64,000 nt of DNA from SYLG01 sp965226945 (lineage in GTDB: Bacteria; Planctomycetota; Planctomycetia; Gemmatales; Gemmataceae). The position numbers were made by a program, and so were the translations under genes. The stretch covers positions 1,054,001-1,118,000 of the forward strand of contig OZ245717.1 in the NCBI GenBank assembly GCA_965226945.1, given 5' to 3'. Below the pieces are notes generated by a model that saw nothing but the letters and a program-made list of their open reading frames with translations, ran no database searches and was not told where the DNA came from. Positions 1 to 9,023 of the stretch are shown here, piece by piece. Position 1 is the first letter of the stretch, and the number at the start of each line of letters is the position of its first letter.

Positions 1-29
1 TCTCTTTATCTCTTCGCTGTCAGTCGAAA

Positions 30-842
30 TCACTGATCCGGAGTGTACCCTTCCGCATCCGCCTTACGATCCTTCGCAGCTTCCCCACCCCCATTTTCGC
101 GGACATACCAGCGAATCTGCCGCGCCAGCCCATGAAGGATTTTCAAATCCTTCATCTCGGGCCGGCAGCGCATCAACATATGCCGGACCCCTTCGAATAA
201 AGAATTAGATTTTTCGCCGTAAAGAAAACCGATCTCTTCGAGCGCCAGTTTCAGATTGGCGTAGCAGCGTTCCTGATCGCTCAGGCTCGCCATCCTTTCA
301 CGGGGAACCCAGGTGCGCAGGGCATCGAGCCAGGCCAGGCGCAGTTCATAAAGACAGATCCCGGCGGCGGCCGCCAAATTCAGTGAATCGTAAAGATCGG
401 AGGTGGGGATTTCCACGAGGTGGGTGCAGGCGGCGACCTCGTCGTTGGACATGCCGTTCGGTTCGTTGCCAAAGACGATGGCGACTTTGCCCTGCTCGCT
501 TGCTTGCACCGCTTGCGGCATGATCTCGCGCAAAAATCCCCGCCGCGACGAGCGCACGACTCCATCGACTTTAGAGGCCGTGCCCACCGCCGCGACGCAA
601 TCGCTCAAGGCTTCGGCCAGGGAGGAAACGATTCGGGCCCCTTTCAGAATGTCGTCGGCATGCACCGCCATGCGCGTCGCTTCCGGCGCCAGGGGCTCGA
701 TGTGCGGTCGGACAAGCACGAGCTCGTGAAAGCCCATGTTCTTCATGACCCGGGCGACCGAACCCAGGTTGCCGGCGAAATGAGTTTCGATCAAGACGAC
801 GCGAAACGGCAGATCTCGGATCTTGTCGCTGACCTGGCTCAT
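30..842 (-). CDS. trmJ: TrmJ-like tRNA 2'-O-methyltransferase (SPOUT/TrmH family)
   Basis: The 270-residue product is a SpoU/TrmH-class methyltransferase and most resembles TrmJ, which methylates the 2'-OH of nucleotide 32 in tRNA using SAM. All three family motifs are visible: NLGSVARVMKNMG near residue 25 with the conserved Asn and Arg, IVFGNEPNGMSNDEV near residue 122 with the SAM-binding Gly and Glu, and LYDSLNLAAAAGICLYEL near residue 148 forming the trefoil knot. Family members run about 240-260 residues, so it is full length, with a short charged C-terminal tail. It has no signal peptide and should act in the cytoplasm. It ends close to the left edge, and the next gene on the same strand lies 39 nt upstream, so the two may be co-transcribed. 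Membership in the superfamily is certain; TrmJ rather than a sibling such as TrmL or TrmH is inferred from motif order and length. Confidence 0.88.
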   Translation of the reverse strand: MSQVSDKIRDLPFRVVLIETHFAGNLGSVARVMKNMGFHELVLVRPHIEPLAPEATRMAVHADDILKGARIVSSLAEALSDCVAAVGTASKVDGVVRSSRRGFLREIMPQAVQASEQGKVAIVFGNEPNGMSNDEVAACTHLVEIPTSDLYDSLNLAAAAGICLYELRLAWLDALRTWVPRERMASLSDQERCYANLKLALEEIGFLYGEKSNSLFEGVRHMLMRCRPEMKDLKILHGLARQIRWYVRENGGGEAAKDRKADAEGYTPDQ

Positions 843-881
843 GGACTTCTCGTTTGAGCCTTTTTTGGACGCAAGGCGACC

Positions 882-3077
882 CTATTTGCAGCCGCCCGCA
901 ATCTTGAGCGCCAGTTCCTTCACATGGCGAATGTCTAGTTTGCCGCTTCCCAGAGAGGGAATCTCCTCGACGGGGTGGCAGTCGCGTTCGTCGGGCCGCC
1001 AGAGCGCGGGGATGCCGGTCGCCGCCAGCCTTTTCAGCCATTCGGACTTGCCGACGCCCGTCGTTTCGAGCACTTGGGGCAAATAGAGAATCACGACCTT
1101 TTCACCGCGCGAGGCATCGGGAACGCAGGTCACCGCGCAGACACGATCGGTGCACTGGATCGCTTCATGCAATAGCAGTTCCAGCCGTTCCAGGGGCACC
1201 ATTTCCCCACCGATTTTGGCAAATCGGGCCAATCTGCCCGTAATCGTTACATGCCGGTGGTTGCCCAGGTGGCCCATGTCGCCGGTCAGGTAGTAACCAT
1301 TGCGCACGACTTCGGCGGTCTTTTGCGGTTGCCCCAGATAGCCGACCATCACATTGGGGCCGCGGCACGCGACCATCCCTTCTTCGCCGACCGCCTTCTC
1401 TTCCATGGTTTGGTGATCGACGATGGCCATGCGCGTACCGGTGAGGGCGCTACCGATCGTACCGAAACGATTGCGAATCCAGGTGATTCCTTCTTCAACC
1501 TCGTCGGGTCGATTGGTCGAAGCGACCGGCGACAGTTCGGTGCACCCGTACCCTTCCAGGGGTAGCACGCCCTGTTTTTCGAGGAACTCGTGCGCCAGGG
1601 GCACGGGCAGTTTTTCCGCGCCGCAAATGATCAATTTAAGAGTGGAAAAATCTCCCACTTGCGCCCGTTTCATGCAAAAGCGCAGGAAGGTCGCGGTGGA
1701 AAGAAACACGGTCGATTTGTGTTTGCGAGCCAGTTCGCCGATCTCCTTGGCCTGGCGCGGATCGGGGTGATAGACGACCTTGGCTCCCGCGAGTTGCGGC
1801 GCGCAATAAGTCACGGTGTAGCCAAAGCTGTGAAAAAACGGCAGGCAGGCCAACATGCTGTCCTGGTCGTTGATGCGCACGAATTGAATGAGGGCCTGAA
1901 TGTTGGAAAGGATATTCTCCTGAGAGAGCTGGACTCCCTTGGGATCGCCGGTGCTGCCGCTGGAAAAAATGATCGTCGCCAAATCCGACAGCTTGTGATG
2001 GGCCATCGGCATGACCCAGCGTTCAAACAGCCACGGCGGCACCATTTTCACGAGAAAACCAGCCCAGGCTTTTTCGAGTCCCCCCACCTTGGGCAGAATG
2101 TCGTCGAGGTAAATCATCGTTCGCCCCGGCCCTGCTTCAAAGGGGACCCGGGCGGTGAATTTGCGCGAACTGATGACCGTCTTGACCGGCGTTTGCTTGA
2201 GGCAACTCCAGGCGACTTCTTGAGAGCTCGTGTAGTTGAGGTTGGTGGTCACCTTGCCAAGCATGGTAAGCGCCATGTTTGCCAGGGCACCGCCAATGCC
2301 CGTGGGAAGCCAGATCCCCACCATCGGCTGGTCCTTGAGCATCGGCTTCAAGCGGCGAGCAAGAATGAACGACGCCGTGAGCGCGCGAAAGCGAGTGAAG
2401 CTTCCGGTAATCTGGTCGACCCAGAATTCCTTGTTGGGATCCCTCCAGACCACGCGCAAAAACTGCCGGTGGGTCGGAATCGATCGCTTCAGGCGATTCT
2501 GCATCTGCTTGAGCGACAGATTCTCCAGTTCTTCGCGCAATTTGAAACCGGACGTATTGGCCGGCACCGCCGATCCAACGTCGATCTCCAAAAGCTCGCG
2601 TTCGCCGACGACCCGGTATTTGACCCAGCGGCCATTTTCCAGTTTCCAGGGACTGCCCATTTCCGCGGTCACGACCACGGGGTAAATCGGTGCATTGGCA
2701 GGCTGGACGAGGCGCAGCACCGTTTCCAGGTCGACCTCGGTTCCGTTGGGAAGCCGATAATCCTCCCCAACCCAGGCGATGGATTTGCCTTGCGCAAGCG
2801 CCTCAAGGACCGGCTGGAACAGCCGCACCAGGTTACTGGGTTCTGAGGAATTCGCACTGGGCGCGACCTTTAGGAGCAGATCGCTCTCGTGATGCGCGGC
2901 CGGGTCCGGTTCGCTGGCGCTAAGTCGGGCCACTTGAACCGGTTGGTGCCGGCTGAGGACTTGCCTCAGCGCATGGCGCTCCGGTCCATAGAGGTCAACC
3001 GCCACAAAGAATGCCGGCCCCTTTTTGGGAAGATTTTCGCCGCCGCTGAATTGAATCCCTGAAACCGGACCGGACAT
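882..3077 (-). CDS. AMP-binding acyl-CoA/acyl-ACP synthetase with degenerate acyltransferase-like N-terminus (Aas-like)
   Basis: This 731-residue protein activates a fatty acid as acyl-AMP and would pass it to CoA or acyl carrier protein. The adenylate-forming signature IIFSSGSTGDPKGV is at residues 369-382, the second core motif is GYGCTELSP, and the C-terminal domain has YLTGDMG, GRLARFAKIGGEMV and a catalytic-type lysine in SLGSGKLD near residue 713. Residues about 125-190 resemble the back half of a PlsC-type acyltransferase, as in bacterial Aas, but no HxxxxD catalytic motif is visible, so that half is probably inactive or structural. A GGAAGG sequence precedes the ATG start. It is transcribed toward the TrmJ-like gene and diverges from the cytochrome/WD40 gene. 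A role in lysophospholipid reacylation or fatty-acid recycling is inferred from architecture; the substrate is unknown. Confidence 0.85.
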   Translation of the reverse strand: MSGPVSGIQFSGGENLPKKGPAFFVAVDLYGPERHALRQVLSRHQPVQVARLSASEPDPAAHHESDLLLKVAPSANSSEPSNLVRLFQPVLEALAQGKSIAWVGEDYRLPNGTEVDLETVLRLVQPANAPIYPVVVTAEMGSPWKLENGRWVKYRVVGERELLEIDVGSAVPANTSGFKLREELENLSLKQMQNRLKRSIPTHRQFLRVVWRDPNKEFWVDQITGSFTRFRALTASFILARRLKPMLKDQPMVGIWLPTGIGGALANMALTMLGKVTTNLNYTSSQEVAWSCLKQTPVKTVISSRKFTARVPFEAGPGRTMIYLDDILPKVGGLEKAWAGFLVKMVPPWLFERWVMPMAHHKLSDLATIIFSSGSTGDPKGVQLSQENILSNIQALIQFVRINDQDSMLACLPFFHSFGYTVTYCAPQLAGAKVVYHPDPRQAKEIGELARKHKSTVFLSTATFLRFCMKRAQVGDFSTLKLIICGAEKLPVPLAHEFLEKQGVLPLEGYGCTELSPVASTNRPDEVEEGITWIRNRFGTIGSALTGTRMAIVDHQTMEEKAVGEEGMVACRGPNVMVGYLGQPQKTAEVVRNGYYLTGDMGHLGNHRHVTITGRLARFAKIGGEMVPLERLELLLHEAIQCTDRVCAVTCVPDASRGEKVVILYLPQVLETTGVGKSEWLKRLAATGIPALWRPDERDCHPVEEIPSLGSGKLDIRHVKELALKIAGGCK

Positions 3078-3262
3078 TCAAGACACCTTCCCATCGAAGC
3101 GCTGGATTTCTACTAGAAATGGTCCAGGGGATACGAAACCGGGCATTGCCGTTTCCGAAGGGGCTGGGTTTCGGTTAAAATGTATAGTGTAGAAAGGTCG
3201 CACCCCTTGTGGCCCACCTTTTGCCATTTGGCGGGGATCCTCTCCTCGCGACTGGAGCCAAA

Positions 3263-4954
3263 ATGTTTTTTCGGTTGTTCTTTCGGTCGTTCTCTGGGCG
3301 GACCTTTCGGTTGTCCTCATCGCTGGGTTTTGCGTTTTTCTTCACTTTGCTTGCGCAAAATCCCTGCTTGGCTCAGACCCCGACGGCACCGCTCAGTTTC
3401 ATCAACGATGTCGCGCCGATTCTGCGCGACAACTGCTTTGGTTGCCATGGCTCAAAGAACCCCAAGGGGAAGCTCGACCTGACCAAGTACGAAACCATGC
3501 GTAAAGGCGGAACGAAGGATGATCCGATCGTCCCTGGCAAACCGGAAGACAGCTACCTGATTGACGCGATGAAAGCAACGGATAAAAGCCGCATGCCTCC
3601 CAAGGACAGCGGCGACCCGGTTCCCACCGCCCAGATTGCCATCATCGAAAAATGGATCGCCCAGGGGGCCAAACTCGATTCCGCCATTCAGCCCAAAGCC
3701 GACCTCCTCAAGGAGCTGCGCCAGCGCTGGTCTCCGCCCGCTTTGCTTGAGAAATACAAGTTCCCCGTGCCGGTGACCGCGCTGGCATTCGATCCGGCGG
3801 GAAAAAAGCTGGCCGCCTCGGGCCAACATGAAATCCTGGTCTGGAATGCCGAAACGGGCAACCTCGAAAAGCGGATCCGGGTGCGGCCGCGCCGGATCAT
3901 GGCGATGGAGTTTCTCGACGAAAATCACCTGATTGCCGCGGGCGGCAGGCCAGGCGAGGAAGGCAACCTGGGCATTTACCGGATCAACGGAGTCGCGGAC
4001 AAAACGGAAAATGGCCTCGAACAGCTCGATGGGGTCAAGCCGGGCAAAGTGCTCGTGCGTAACCTTGCCGAATCCGAGGACGAATTCCAAACGATTGCCC
4101 TGTCCGCGGACAAGAAGAGACTGGCCGCGGCCGGTTGCGACCGGACGATTCAGGTTTGGGATCTTTCGCCTGGTATCGCGGGCGCCAAACTCGATCAAAC
4201 GATCGAGAACCATGCCGACTGGATCTTTGGCCTGGCCTTCACTCCCGATGGAAAATCGATCCTCAGCGCCTCGCGCGACAAGACCGCCAAGCTTTGGGAC
4301 CTGACCGCCAAGGAATCGCTGGCGACGTTTCCCGATCATCAAAACATCGTTTATTCGGTGCTCGCCATGCCCGATGGCAAGATTGGCCTGTCGGTCGGCG
4401 AAGACCAGCAGGTCCGTTCCTGGCAGCTTCAAGGCGATAACGCCGGCAAACAAGCAGCGGCCAAGGGGGGCCATGGCGGCCCCATCTTCCGCATGATCTG
4501 GCTGAAAGACCAGAAGCAGTATGTCACGGCGTCGTCGGACCAGACGGTGAAGCTCTGGAGCCGCGAAAAGGGCGATCAGACGAAAAGCCTGGCGGGGGCC
4601 ACCGAACAGGTTTTGAGCCTGGCGGCCAATGGCGATGGGAAGAAAGTCGCCGGCGGCACCTTTTCGGGAGAAATTCTGATCTGGAATCCCGAAGACGGCA
4701 AGCTTGTGCGCAAGTGGCAAAACCGGCCGGTGCTGCCCCCCAAGCCAGTGGCCGCTCCCATGCCGACTCCCGCGGTTAAACCCGCGCCCGCGCCTGTAGA
4801 AAAACCCAAGGCCACTGCGGCACCGGCGGAAAAGCCCAAGACCGCTCCGGGCACGGTAGAAAAGCCAAAAACAGCCCCAGCGCCTGTTGAAAAACCCAAA
4901 CCGGCGCCTGCGACGGCGGAAAAGGCCAAGCCTAAACCAGACAAGCCCAAATGA
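3263..4954 (+). CDS. Secreted cytochrome c (PSCyt1-like) / WD40 repeat fusion protein
   Basis: The 563-residue product starts with a positively charged, hydrophobic signal peptide ending near ACLAQ-type residues about position 38. I chose the ATG at 3263 because it places the signal peptide at the very N-terminus; an ATG 54 nt upstream would add a non-signal leader. A planctomycete-type cytochrome c domain follows, with the heme motif CFGCH at residues 58-62 and a likely distal Met in SRMPPKD at about 111. Residues about 165-500 are WD40 blades with repeated VWD, LWD and LWS endings. The last 60-70 residues are a Pro/Ala/Lys-rich tail built from PAPVEKPK-like repeats. It should be periplasmic or exported. 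The stop overlaps the next gene as ATGA, so the two are translationally coupled. The domain pairing is common in planctomycetes; the redox partner is not known. Confidence 0.88.
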   Translation: MFFRLFFRSFSGRTFRLSSSLGFAFFFTLLAQNPCLAQTPTAPLSFINDVAPILRDNCFGCHGSKNPKGKLDLTKYETMRKGGTKDDPIVPGKPEDSYLIDAMKATDKSRMPPKDSGDPVPTAQIAIIEKWIAQGAKLDSAIQPKADLLKELRQRWSPPALLEKYKFPVPVTALAFDPAGKKLAASGQHEILVWNAETGNLEKRIRVRPRRIMAMEFLDENHLIAAGGRPGEEGNLGIYRINGVADKTENGLEQLDGVKPGKVLVRNLAESEDEFQTIALSADKKRLAAAGCDRTIQVWDLSPGIAGAKLDQTIENHADWIFGLAFTPDGKSILSASRDKTAKLWDLTAKESLATFPDHQNIVYSVLAMPDGKIGLSVGEDQQVRSWQLQGDNAGKQAAAKGGHGGPIFRMIWLKDQKQYVTASSDQTVKLWSREKGDQTKSLAGATEQVLSLAANGDGKKVAGGTFSGEILIWNPEDGKLVRKWQNRPVLPPKPVAAPMPTPAVKPAPAPVEKPKATAAPAEKPKTAPGTVEKPKTAPAPVEKPKPAPATAEKAKPKPDKPK

Positions 4955-6192
4955 CGCCAAGTTCTCCTGGGGCAAGGTTGGCACCGGCCGACCGCCCCAA
5001 ACTGCGACCGCACCTGACGGCGAGCCCCGAACCCCGGAGGGAATCGTCCTTTATCCTTTCTGACCAGGTGCGCGTCAGCGACTCTTATGTCCGCATGGGA
5101 CCGATCGATCTGGAGATCGCCAAAAGGCTCAATGGGCTCAACAGCCTCGCGGAAATTCATGCCGACCTTCAGGCCCGCCTCGGCGAGTCGATCACCTTGC
5201 CCCTGGCCCGGGTGATTCAGTTTGTCGATGCGCTCGAAGAGGCCCTGTTTCTCGATAGCCCCGCCTACCGGGCCGTGATTCAAGCGCCCGTGCGCAAACC
5301 GTCCTGCATCGGTTGTTATGAAGGGGAGCCCAAGGCCTTTCGCGAACAGATGACCGCACTTTTCGCCAAGGCGCGCCGCGATGTCGACACCAAAAAGATT
5401 GCCAGCGACCACCGGCTGAAGGCCCTGATCGTTCCCCACATGGACTATGCCCGGGGGAACGACACCTATGCCCACGCCTACGCCACCCTGCTGGAACGGA
5501 CGAACGCCCGCCTGTTCGTTGTGCTCGCCACCTCCCACTATTCCAACCACCCCATCAGCCTGACGCGCAAGGATTTTCAAAGTCCGCTGGGAATCATCAA
5601 AACCGATCAGCCGTTCGTGGAGCGCCTGGCACATTCGCTTGGCGACGAGGCGTTCGAAGACGAGATCGTCGCCCACTTCCCCGAGCACTCGGTGGAACTC
5701 GAGGCGGTGCTTTTGCACTTTCTGCTCCATCGCCGGCCCGACATTCGCATCGTGCCGATCGTGTTGGGCGGTTCGCGACTGCTGACTCATGCCAAGGGCA
5801 AGGCGGAAGAACAGCCGGTTGCGGCCAGGATCCTTGCGGCGCTCAAGGCCGCCGAAGAAGCGGCCAACGAACCGGTGTGTTACTTGCTCAGCGGCGATTT
5901 CGCGCACATCGGCCCCAAATTCGATGACCCCATCGCTCTTGATGAAACGCGGTTGAAAACGAGCCGGCAACGCGATGAAACTCTTCTGGAGGCCCTTGGC
6001 CGTGGCTCGGCCGACGACTTTCTCGCGGAAATCGCGGCCGAAAAGAACCGCCGCAATGTCTGCGGCGTTGCCCCGTTCTGGTACGGACTGAAGCTGGCGC
6101 AAGGTACGGTGGGCGAAAGACTGCACTATCAGCAATTCGTCGATCCCAAAGGCAAGGAAAGCGTTTCCTTTGCCGCGCTTGCGTTTGCTTGA
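4951..6192 (+). CDS. MEMO1-family protein (AmmeMemoRadiSam system protein B) with PqqD-like N-terminal domain
   Basis: The 413-residue protein has two parts. Residues about 45-110 look like a PqqD-type winged-helix module (IDLEIAKRLNGLNSLAEI pattern). Residues about 145-413 match the MEMO/AMMECR-associated dioxygenase-like fold: VPHMDYARGNDTYAHAYA carries the first metal-ligand-type His, VLATSHYSN follows, EHSVELEAVLLHFL is the family hallmark, and LLSGDFAHIGPKF supplies another conserved Asp/His pair. AMMECR1 and radical SAM partners, with which this protein often travels, are not in the window. The gene begins inside the stop codon of the cytochrome/WD40 gene (ATGA), implying coupled synthesis. 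Family membership is firm; biochemical activity is unknown for the family. PqqD-like domains bind peptides in other systems, so a peptide-binding role is possible but inferred. Confidence 0.85.
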   Translation: MTPSSPGARLAPADRPKLRPHLTASPEPRRESSFILSDQVRVSDSYVRMGPIDLEIAKRLNGLNSLAEIHADLQARLGESITLPLARVIQFVDALEEALFLDSPAYRAVIQAPVRKPSCIGCYEGEPKAFREQMTALFAKARRDVDTKKIASDHRLKALIVPHMDYARGNDTYAHAYATLLERTNARLFVVLATSHYSNHPISLTRKDFQSPLGIIKTDQPFVERLAHSLGDEAFEDEIVAHFPEHSVELEAVLLHFLLHRRPDIRIVPIVLGGSRLLTHAKGKAEEQPVAARILAALKAAEEAANEPVCYLLSGDFAHIGPKFDDPIALDETRLKTSRQRDETLLEALGRGSADDFLAEIAAEKNRRNVCGVAPFWYGLKLAQGTVGERLHYQQFVDPKGKESVSFAALAFA

Positions 6193-6355
6193 CCTGGTAT
6201 TCGGCAGGCGAACCGCTCGTTTTCCATAAAGGCCGATATTTTTCGGTATGTGGAAGGCGTGACGCCTTCATGTAGGCGGATTTGGGCGGCGAGATGGCTC
6301 AATTCCCCGGCTCATGGCCTTGGCCAACCGCCGAAGGAGCGGTAGCCTACCCCAC

Positions 6356-7261
6356 ATGAGCGGGGAATTCTCCAAGATCGATTTCGCCGAAGCCAAAGCC
6401 CGGTTCGAACGCGAAGCCATCCTGCGGACCGTCCCCACCGGGCGCTACCGCGCCCGAACCTGGACCTGGGGAAGCGGCCCGGACCTGCTCCTCATTCATG
6501 GGATGGCCGATCGCAGCGACTCGTTTCTTTTGCTTGCCTCGGCGCTCTCCCGGCATTTCCGCTGCATCGGCTACGATTTACCGGGCGCCCAGGCTCAGGA
6601 CGGCGCCCGCCTCTTTCGCTATCACCATCACCATCTCGTGCACGATGCGATTGCGGTCCTCGACGCGGTGAATTCCCAAAGTGCCACGGTGTTGGGGTCG
6701 TCTTTTGGCTCGACGATCGCCCAAAAACTCTTGCTTCGGTATCCCCACCGCTTCCTTGCCGGCATCTTGCAAGGAGGTTTTGCCTACCGGCCCATCGGGT
6801 GGAAATACCGCCTGCTCGCGGCGCTCGCCCGATTCGCTCCCAAGCGGCCGCTGATCCGATTTCGACCCTATCCCAAGATTCTCAAAAAAGTGCACGGACC
6901 GGGCGGATTCGATCAGCGCGGACCGGAGGTCTGGGACTGGTTCTTACGCTGTGTCGGCGACACCGTCTTGCCCACGTTGGCGCATCAGGCGCTGATGATC
7001 TCTGGGATCGACCATCGGCCGCTGCTCAAAGGCATCACCCAACCGGTGCTCATCATCTCGGGCGAACTCGACAAGACGGTCGATGAACGGGCGAACCAGC
7101 CCTTGCTTGACCTGTTGCCCCGGGCAACCCACGAACGAATGGCCCAGTGCGGACATGTTCCGTGCTACACCCATCCCGAAAAGATGGCGGAAATCATCCT
7201 TCAATTTTACCAACAGGTTGTTTCGCCAACCTTCAGCCATTCAAATCGGGGAATGCCATGA
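6356..7261 (+). CDS. Alpha/beta hydrolase
   Basis: With the ATG at 6356 the protein has 301 residues and a classical alpha/beta-hydrolase layout. The oxyanion-hole segment LLIHGMADRSDS is near residue 45, the nucleophile elbow GSSFGS places Ser116 as the nucleophile, the acid is probably Asp in ISGELDKTVDE, and the base His is in QCGHVPCYTHPEKM. There is no signal peptide, so it is likely cytoplasmic. An earlier in-frame ATG at 6314 would add 14 basic residues; AAGGAG lies about 15 nt before the chosen ATG, which is acceptable but not decisive. The gene ends inside the ATG of the CobL gene (ATGA overlap), so the two are co-translated. The substrate cannot be told from sequence, and coupling to a cobalamin enzyme does not prove a cobalamin role. 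Confidence 0.85.
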   Translation: MSGEFSKIDFAEAKARFEREAILRTVPTGRYRARTWTWGSGPDLLLIHGMADRSDSFLLLASALSRHFRCIGYDLPGAQAQDGARLFRYHHHHLVHDAIAVLDAVNSQSATVLGSSFGSTIAQKLLLRYPHRFLAGILQGGFAYRPIGWKYRLLAALARFAPKRPLIRFRPYPKILKKVHGPGGFDQRGPEVWDWFLRCVGDTVLPTLAHQALMISGIDHRPLLKGITQPVLIISGELDKTVDERANQPLLDLLPRATHERMAQCGHVPCYTHPEKMAEIILQFYQQVVSPTFSHSNRGMP

Positions 7262-8514
7262 CGCCGCAAAAAATCGCCATTCTGGGAATTGGACCCGACG
7301 GACTTGAGGGACTCCCCACCCGCGAACGGGAATTGCTCAATGCCGCAGAGACCATTCTGGGCCCCGCAAGCGTGCTGGAAAGGCTCAGTTCGCTGGGTGC
7401 CAAGCGAGTCCCCTTGGGGCTCAACTTGTCCGAGACGCTCGAAATCCTTGCAGCGCTCGACCCCGCGAAGAAAACGGTCGTCGTCGTGGGCGGCGACCCG
7501 CTTTTCTACGGGCTGGCACGCTTCCTTTGCGAAAAGCTGGGCAAGGACCGTTTCGAGGTCATGCCCCATGTCAGTTCCATGCAACTGGCGTTCGCACGGG
7601 TTAAGGAAAGCTGGGAAGATGCTTACTTGGGCAACTTGCAAGGCAGTTCGCTGGCGCGCATTCTCGATCGCATTCGCACTGCCGAGACCGTGGGGCTCTT
7701 CAGCTCCGACGAGATCGGGCCAAGGGAGCTGGCGCGCGAACTGCTCAATCGCGGCCTCGACTACTTCCGCATCTATGTCTGCGAAAACCTTGGAACTCCC
7801 GGAGAACGGATCACTTCGGGAAGCCTGACCGATGTTCTGGGGCTGAGCTTCGATCCGCTCAATGTGATCATCTTGCGCCGTAAGGAAGGCCGGCCCGATT
7901 TACCCTCGGCCGCCACGCGCTACTGGCCGTTTGGCAATCCCGACGATGCCTTCGCGCAAAGCCGCCCGAAAAGTGGACTGATCACCCAGGCCGAAGTCAG
8001 AGCCTTGGCGCTGGCGCAAATGGTGCTGCGCCCCGGCACGATCTGTTGGGATATTGGCGCCGGTTCCGGTGCGGTGGCCATTGAGGCCGCGCGGTTTTGC
8101 GAACCGGCGACCGTGTACGCCATTGAGGAAGATCCGGCCGATTATCACCTCATTCAGGCCAATGCCCAGACGATGGGTGTGCTTAATGTCAAGGCGGTGC
8201 TTGGACGCGCGCCGGAGTCCTTCACCGATCTGCCTGACCCCGAGGCGATCTTTATTGGCGGGATCGCCCATGAGGTTGTCCGGTTGCTTGATCGGGCCTG
8301 GGCGAAGCTTCGTCCTGGTGGACGGCTCGTCGCCAATGTGGCCACAATTGAATCGCTCACCGAGGTTTACCGGCGGCTCAAGGAGCTCTCGAGCCCAAAT
8401 GGGTCGCTCGAGGTTCGCCTGGTGCAGATTTCCCGAGGGGTGGATCAGCTCAATGCCCTCAGGCTCGAACCGCTTTCACCCAGTTTTCTCTTGAAGGCGG
8501 AAAAGGCGATTTAG
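7258..8514 (+). CDS. cobL: Precorrin-6Y C5,15-methyltransferase (decarboxylating), CbiE-CbiT fusion
   Basis: This 418-residue protein methylates precorrin-6Y (or its cobalt form) at C5 and C15 and decarboxylates the C12 acetate in corrin synthesis. Residues 1-200 are CbiE-like, with IAILGIGPDGLEGL at the N-terminus and GGDPLFYGLARFL at 78-90, typical of tetrapyrrole methylases. Residues about 240-418 are CbiT-like, with the SAM motif DIGAGSGAVAIEAARF at 265-280 and IFIGG further on. The start at 7258 is chosen because it opens directly with the CbiE fold and overlaps the upstream stop as ATGA; an in-frame extension upstream lies inside the hydrolase gene and has no family homology. No other cobalamin biosynthesis gene is seen in the window, so the rest of the pathway must lie elsewhere or be absent. 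Confidence 0.93.
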   Translation: MTPQKIAILGIGPDGLEGLPTRERELLNAAETILGPASVLERLSSLGAKRVPLGLNLSETLEILAALDPAKKTVVVVGGDPLFYGLARFLCEKLGKDRFEVMPHVSSMQLAFARVKESWEDAYLGNLQGSSLARILDRIRTAETVGLFSSDEIGPRELARELLNRGLDYFRIYVCENLGTPGERITSGSLTDVLGLSFDPLNVIILRRKEGRPDLPSAATRYWPFGNPDDAFAQSRPKSGLITQAEVRALALAQMVLRPGTICWDIGAGSGAVAIEAARFCEPATVYAIEEDPADYHLIQANAQTMGVLNVKAVLGRAPESFTDLPDPEAIFIGGIAHEVVRLLDRAWAKLRPGGRLVANVATIESLTEVYRRLKELSSPNGSLEVRLVQISRGVDQLNALRLEPLSPSFLLKAEKAI

Positions 8515-8532
8515 GCGGCGACAAGACCCAGG

Positions 8533-8940
8533 TCACTCGGCTTTTTCTCCGAGCACCTGGACATGCACGGTCCGGGTTCTGGGACCGTCGAATTCGCAAA
8601 AGAAAACTCCCTGCCAGGTGCCGAGCACGGGCGCGCCCTTGTGGACGATCAACGTCGCGGAAGCGCCCGTCATGATCGCCTTGATATGGCTGTCGCTATT
8701 GCCTTCTCCATGGCGAAACCCAGGCTGAATGCGGGGCACCTGGCGCTCCATCCACAAAAGAGCATCATGGACGACATCGGGGTCGCAATGCTCATTGATC
8801 GCAATGCCCGCCGTGGTGTGCGGTGAGTAGACCACCGCCATCCCCTCAATGACTTTGGACTCGGCAATGATGCGACTCACCTGACGGGTGATATCGACCA
8901 TTTCATGATGGCGGCGAGTCGTGACCGGAAAGCTATCCAT
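8533..8940 (-). CDS. YjbQ/UPF0047 family protein (secondary thiamine-phosphate synthase type)
   Basis: The 135-residue product matches the YjbQ family end to end. The conserved core VYSPHTTAGIAINEHCDPDV is near residue 38, HGEGNSDSHIKAIMTG near 78, and the C-terminal GTWQGVFFCEFDGPR near 108. Members have weak thiamine-phosphate synthase activity in E. coli, but the physiological role is unsettled. I prefer the ATG at 8940 over one 15 nt upstream because family proteins start shortly before the first strand. It is convergent with the CobL gene, the two stops being about 20 nt apart, and divergent from the following secreted-protein gene. It appears to be a single-gene unit. Confidence 0.88.
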   Translation of the reverse strand: MDSFPVTTRRHHEMVDITRQVSRIIAESKVIEGMAVVYSPHTTAGIAINEHCDPDVVHDALLWMERQVPRIQPGFRHGEGNSDSHIKAIMTGASATLIVHKGAPVLGTWQGVFFCEFDGPRTRTVHVQVLGEKAE

Positions 8941-9023
8941 ACTTGATCCAGGCAAAGGGGTTGTGCTGACACCCGATTAAGGGGCAATATAGGAGCGTCA
9001 GCGTTACTCGGGAGTCGATTCCA

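Noticed and set aside
1590..2846. A 418-codon plus-strand frame
   Set aside because: Antisense to the AMP-binding gene, with no start signal or recognisable domain.
3078..3320. An 80-codon minus-strand frame with Thr/Glu/Arg repeats
   Set aside because: Overlaps the signal-peptide region of the cytochrome/WD40 gene and reads as low-complexity antisense.
4576..6135. A 519-codon minus-strand frame
   Set aside because: Antisense shadow of the WD40 tail and the MEMO gene; repeat-derived Gly/Phe stretches come from the Pro/Lys tail read backwards.
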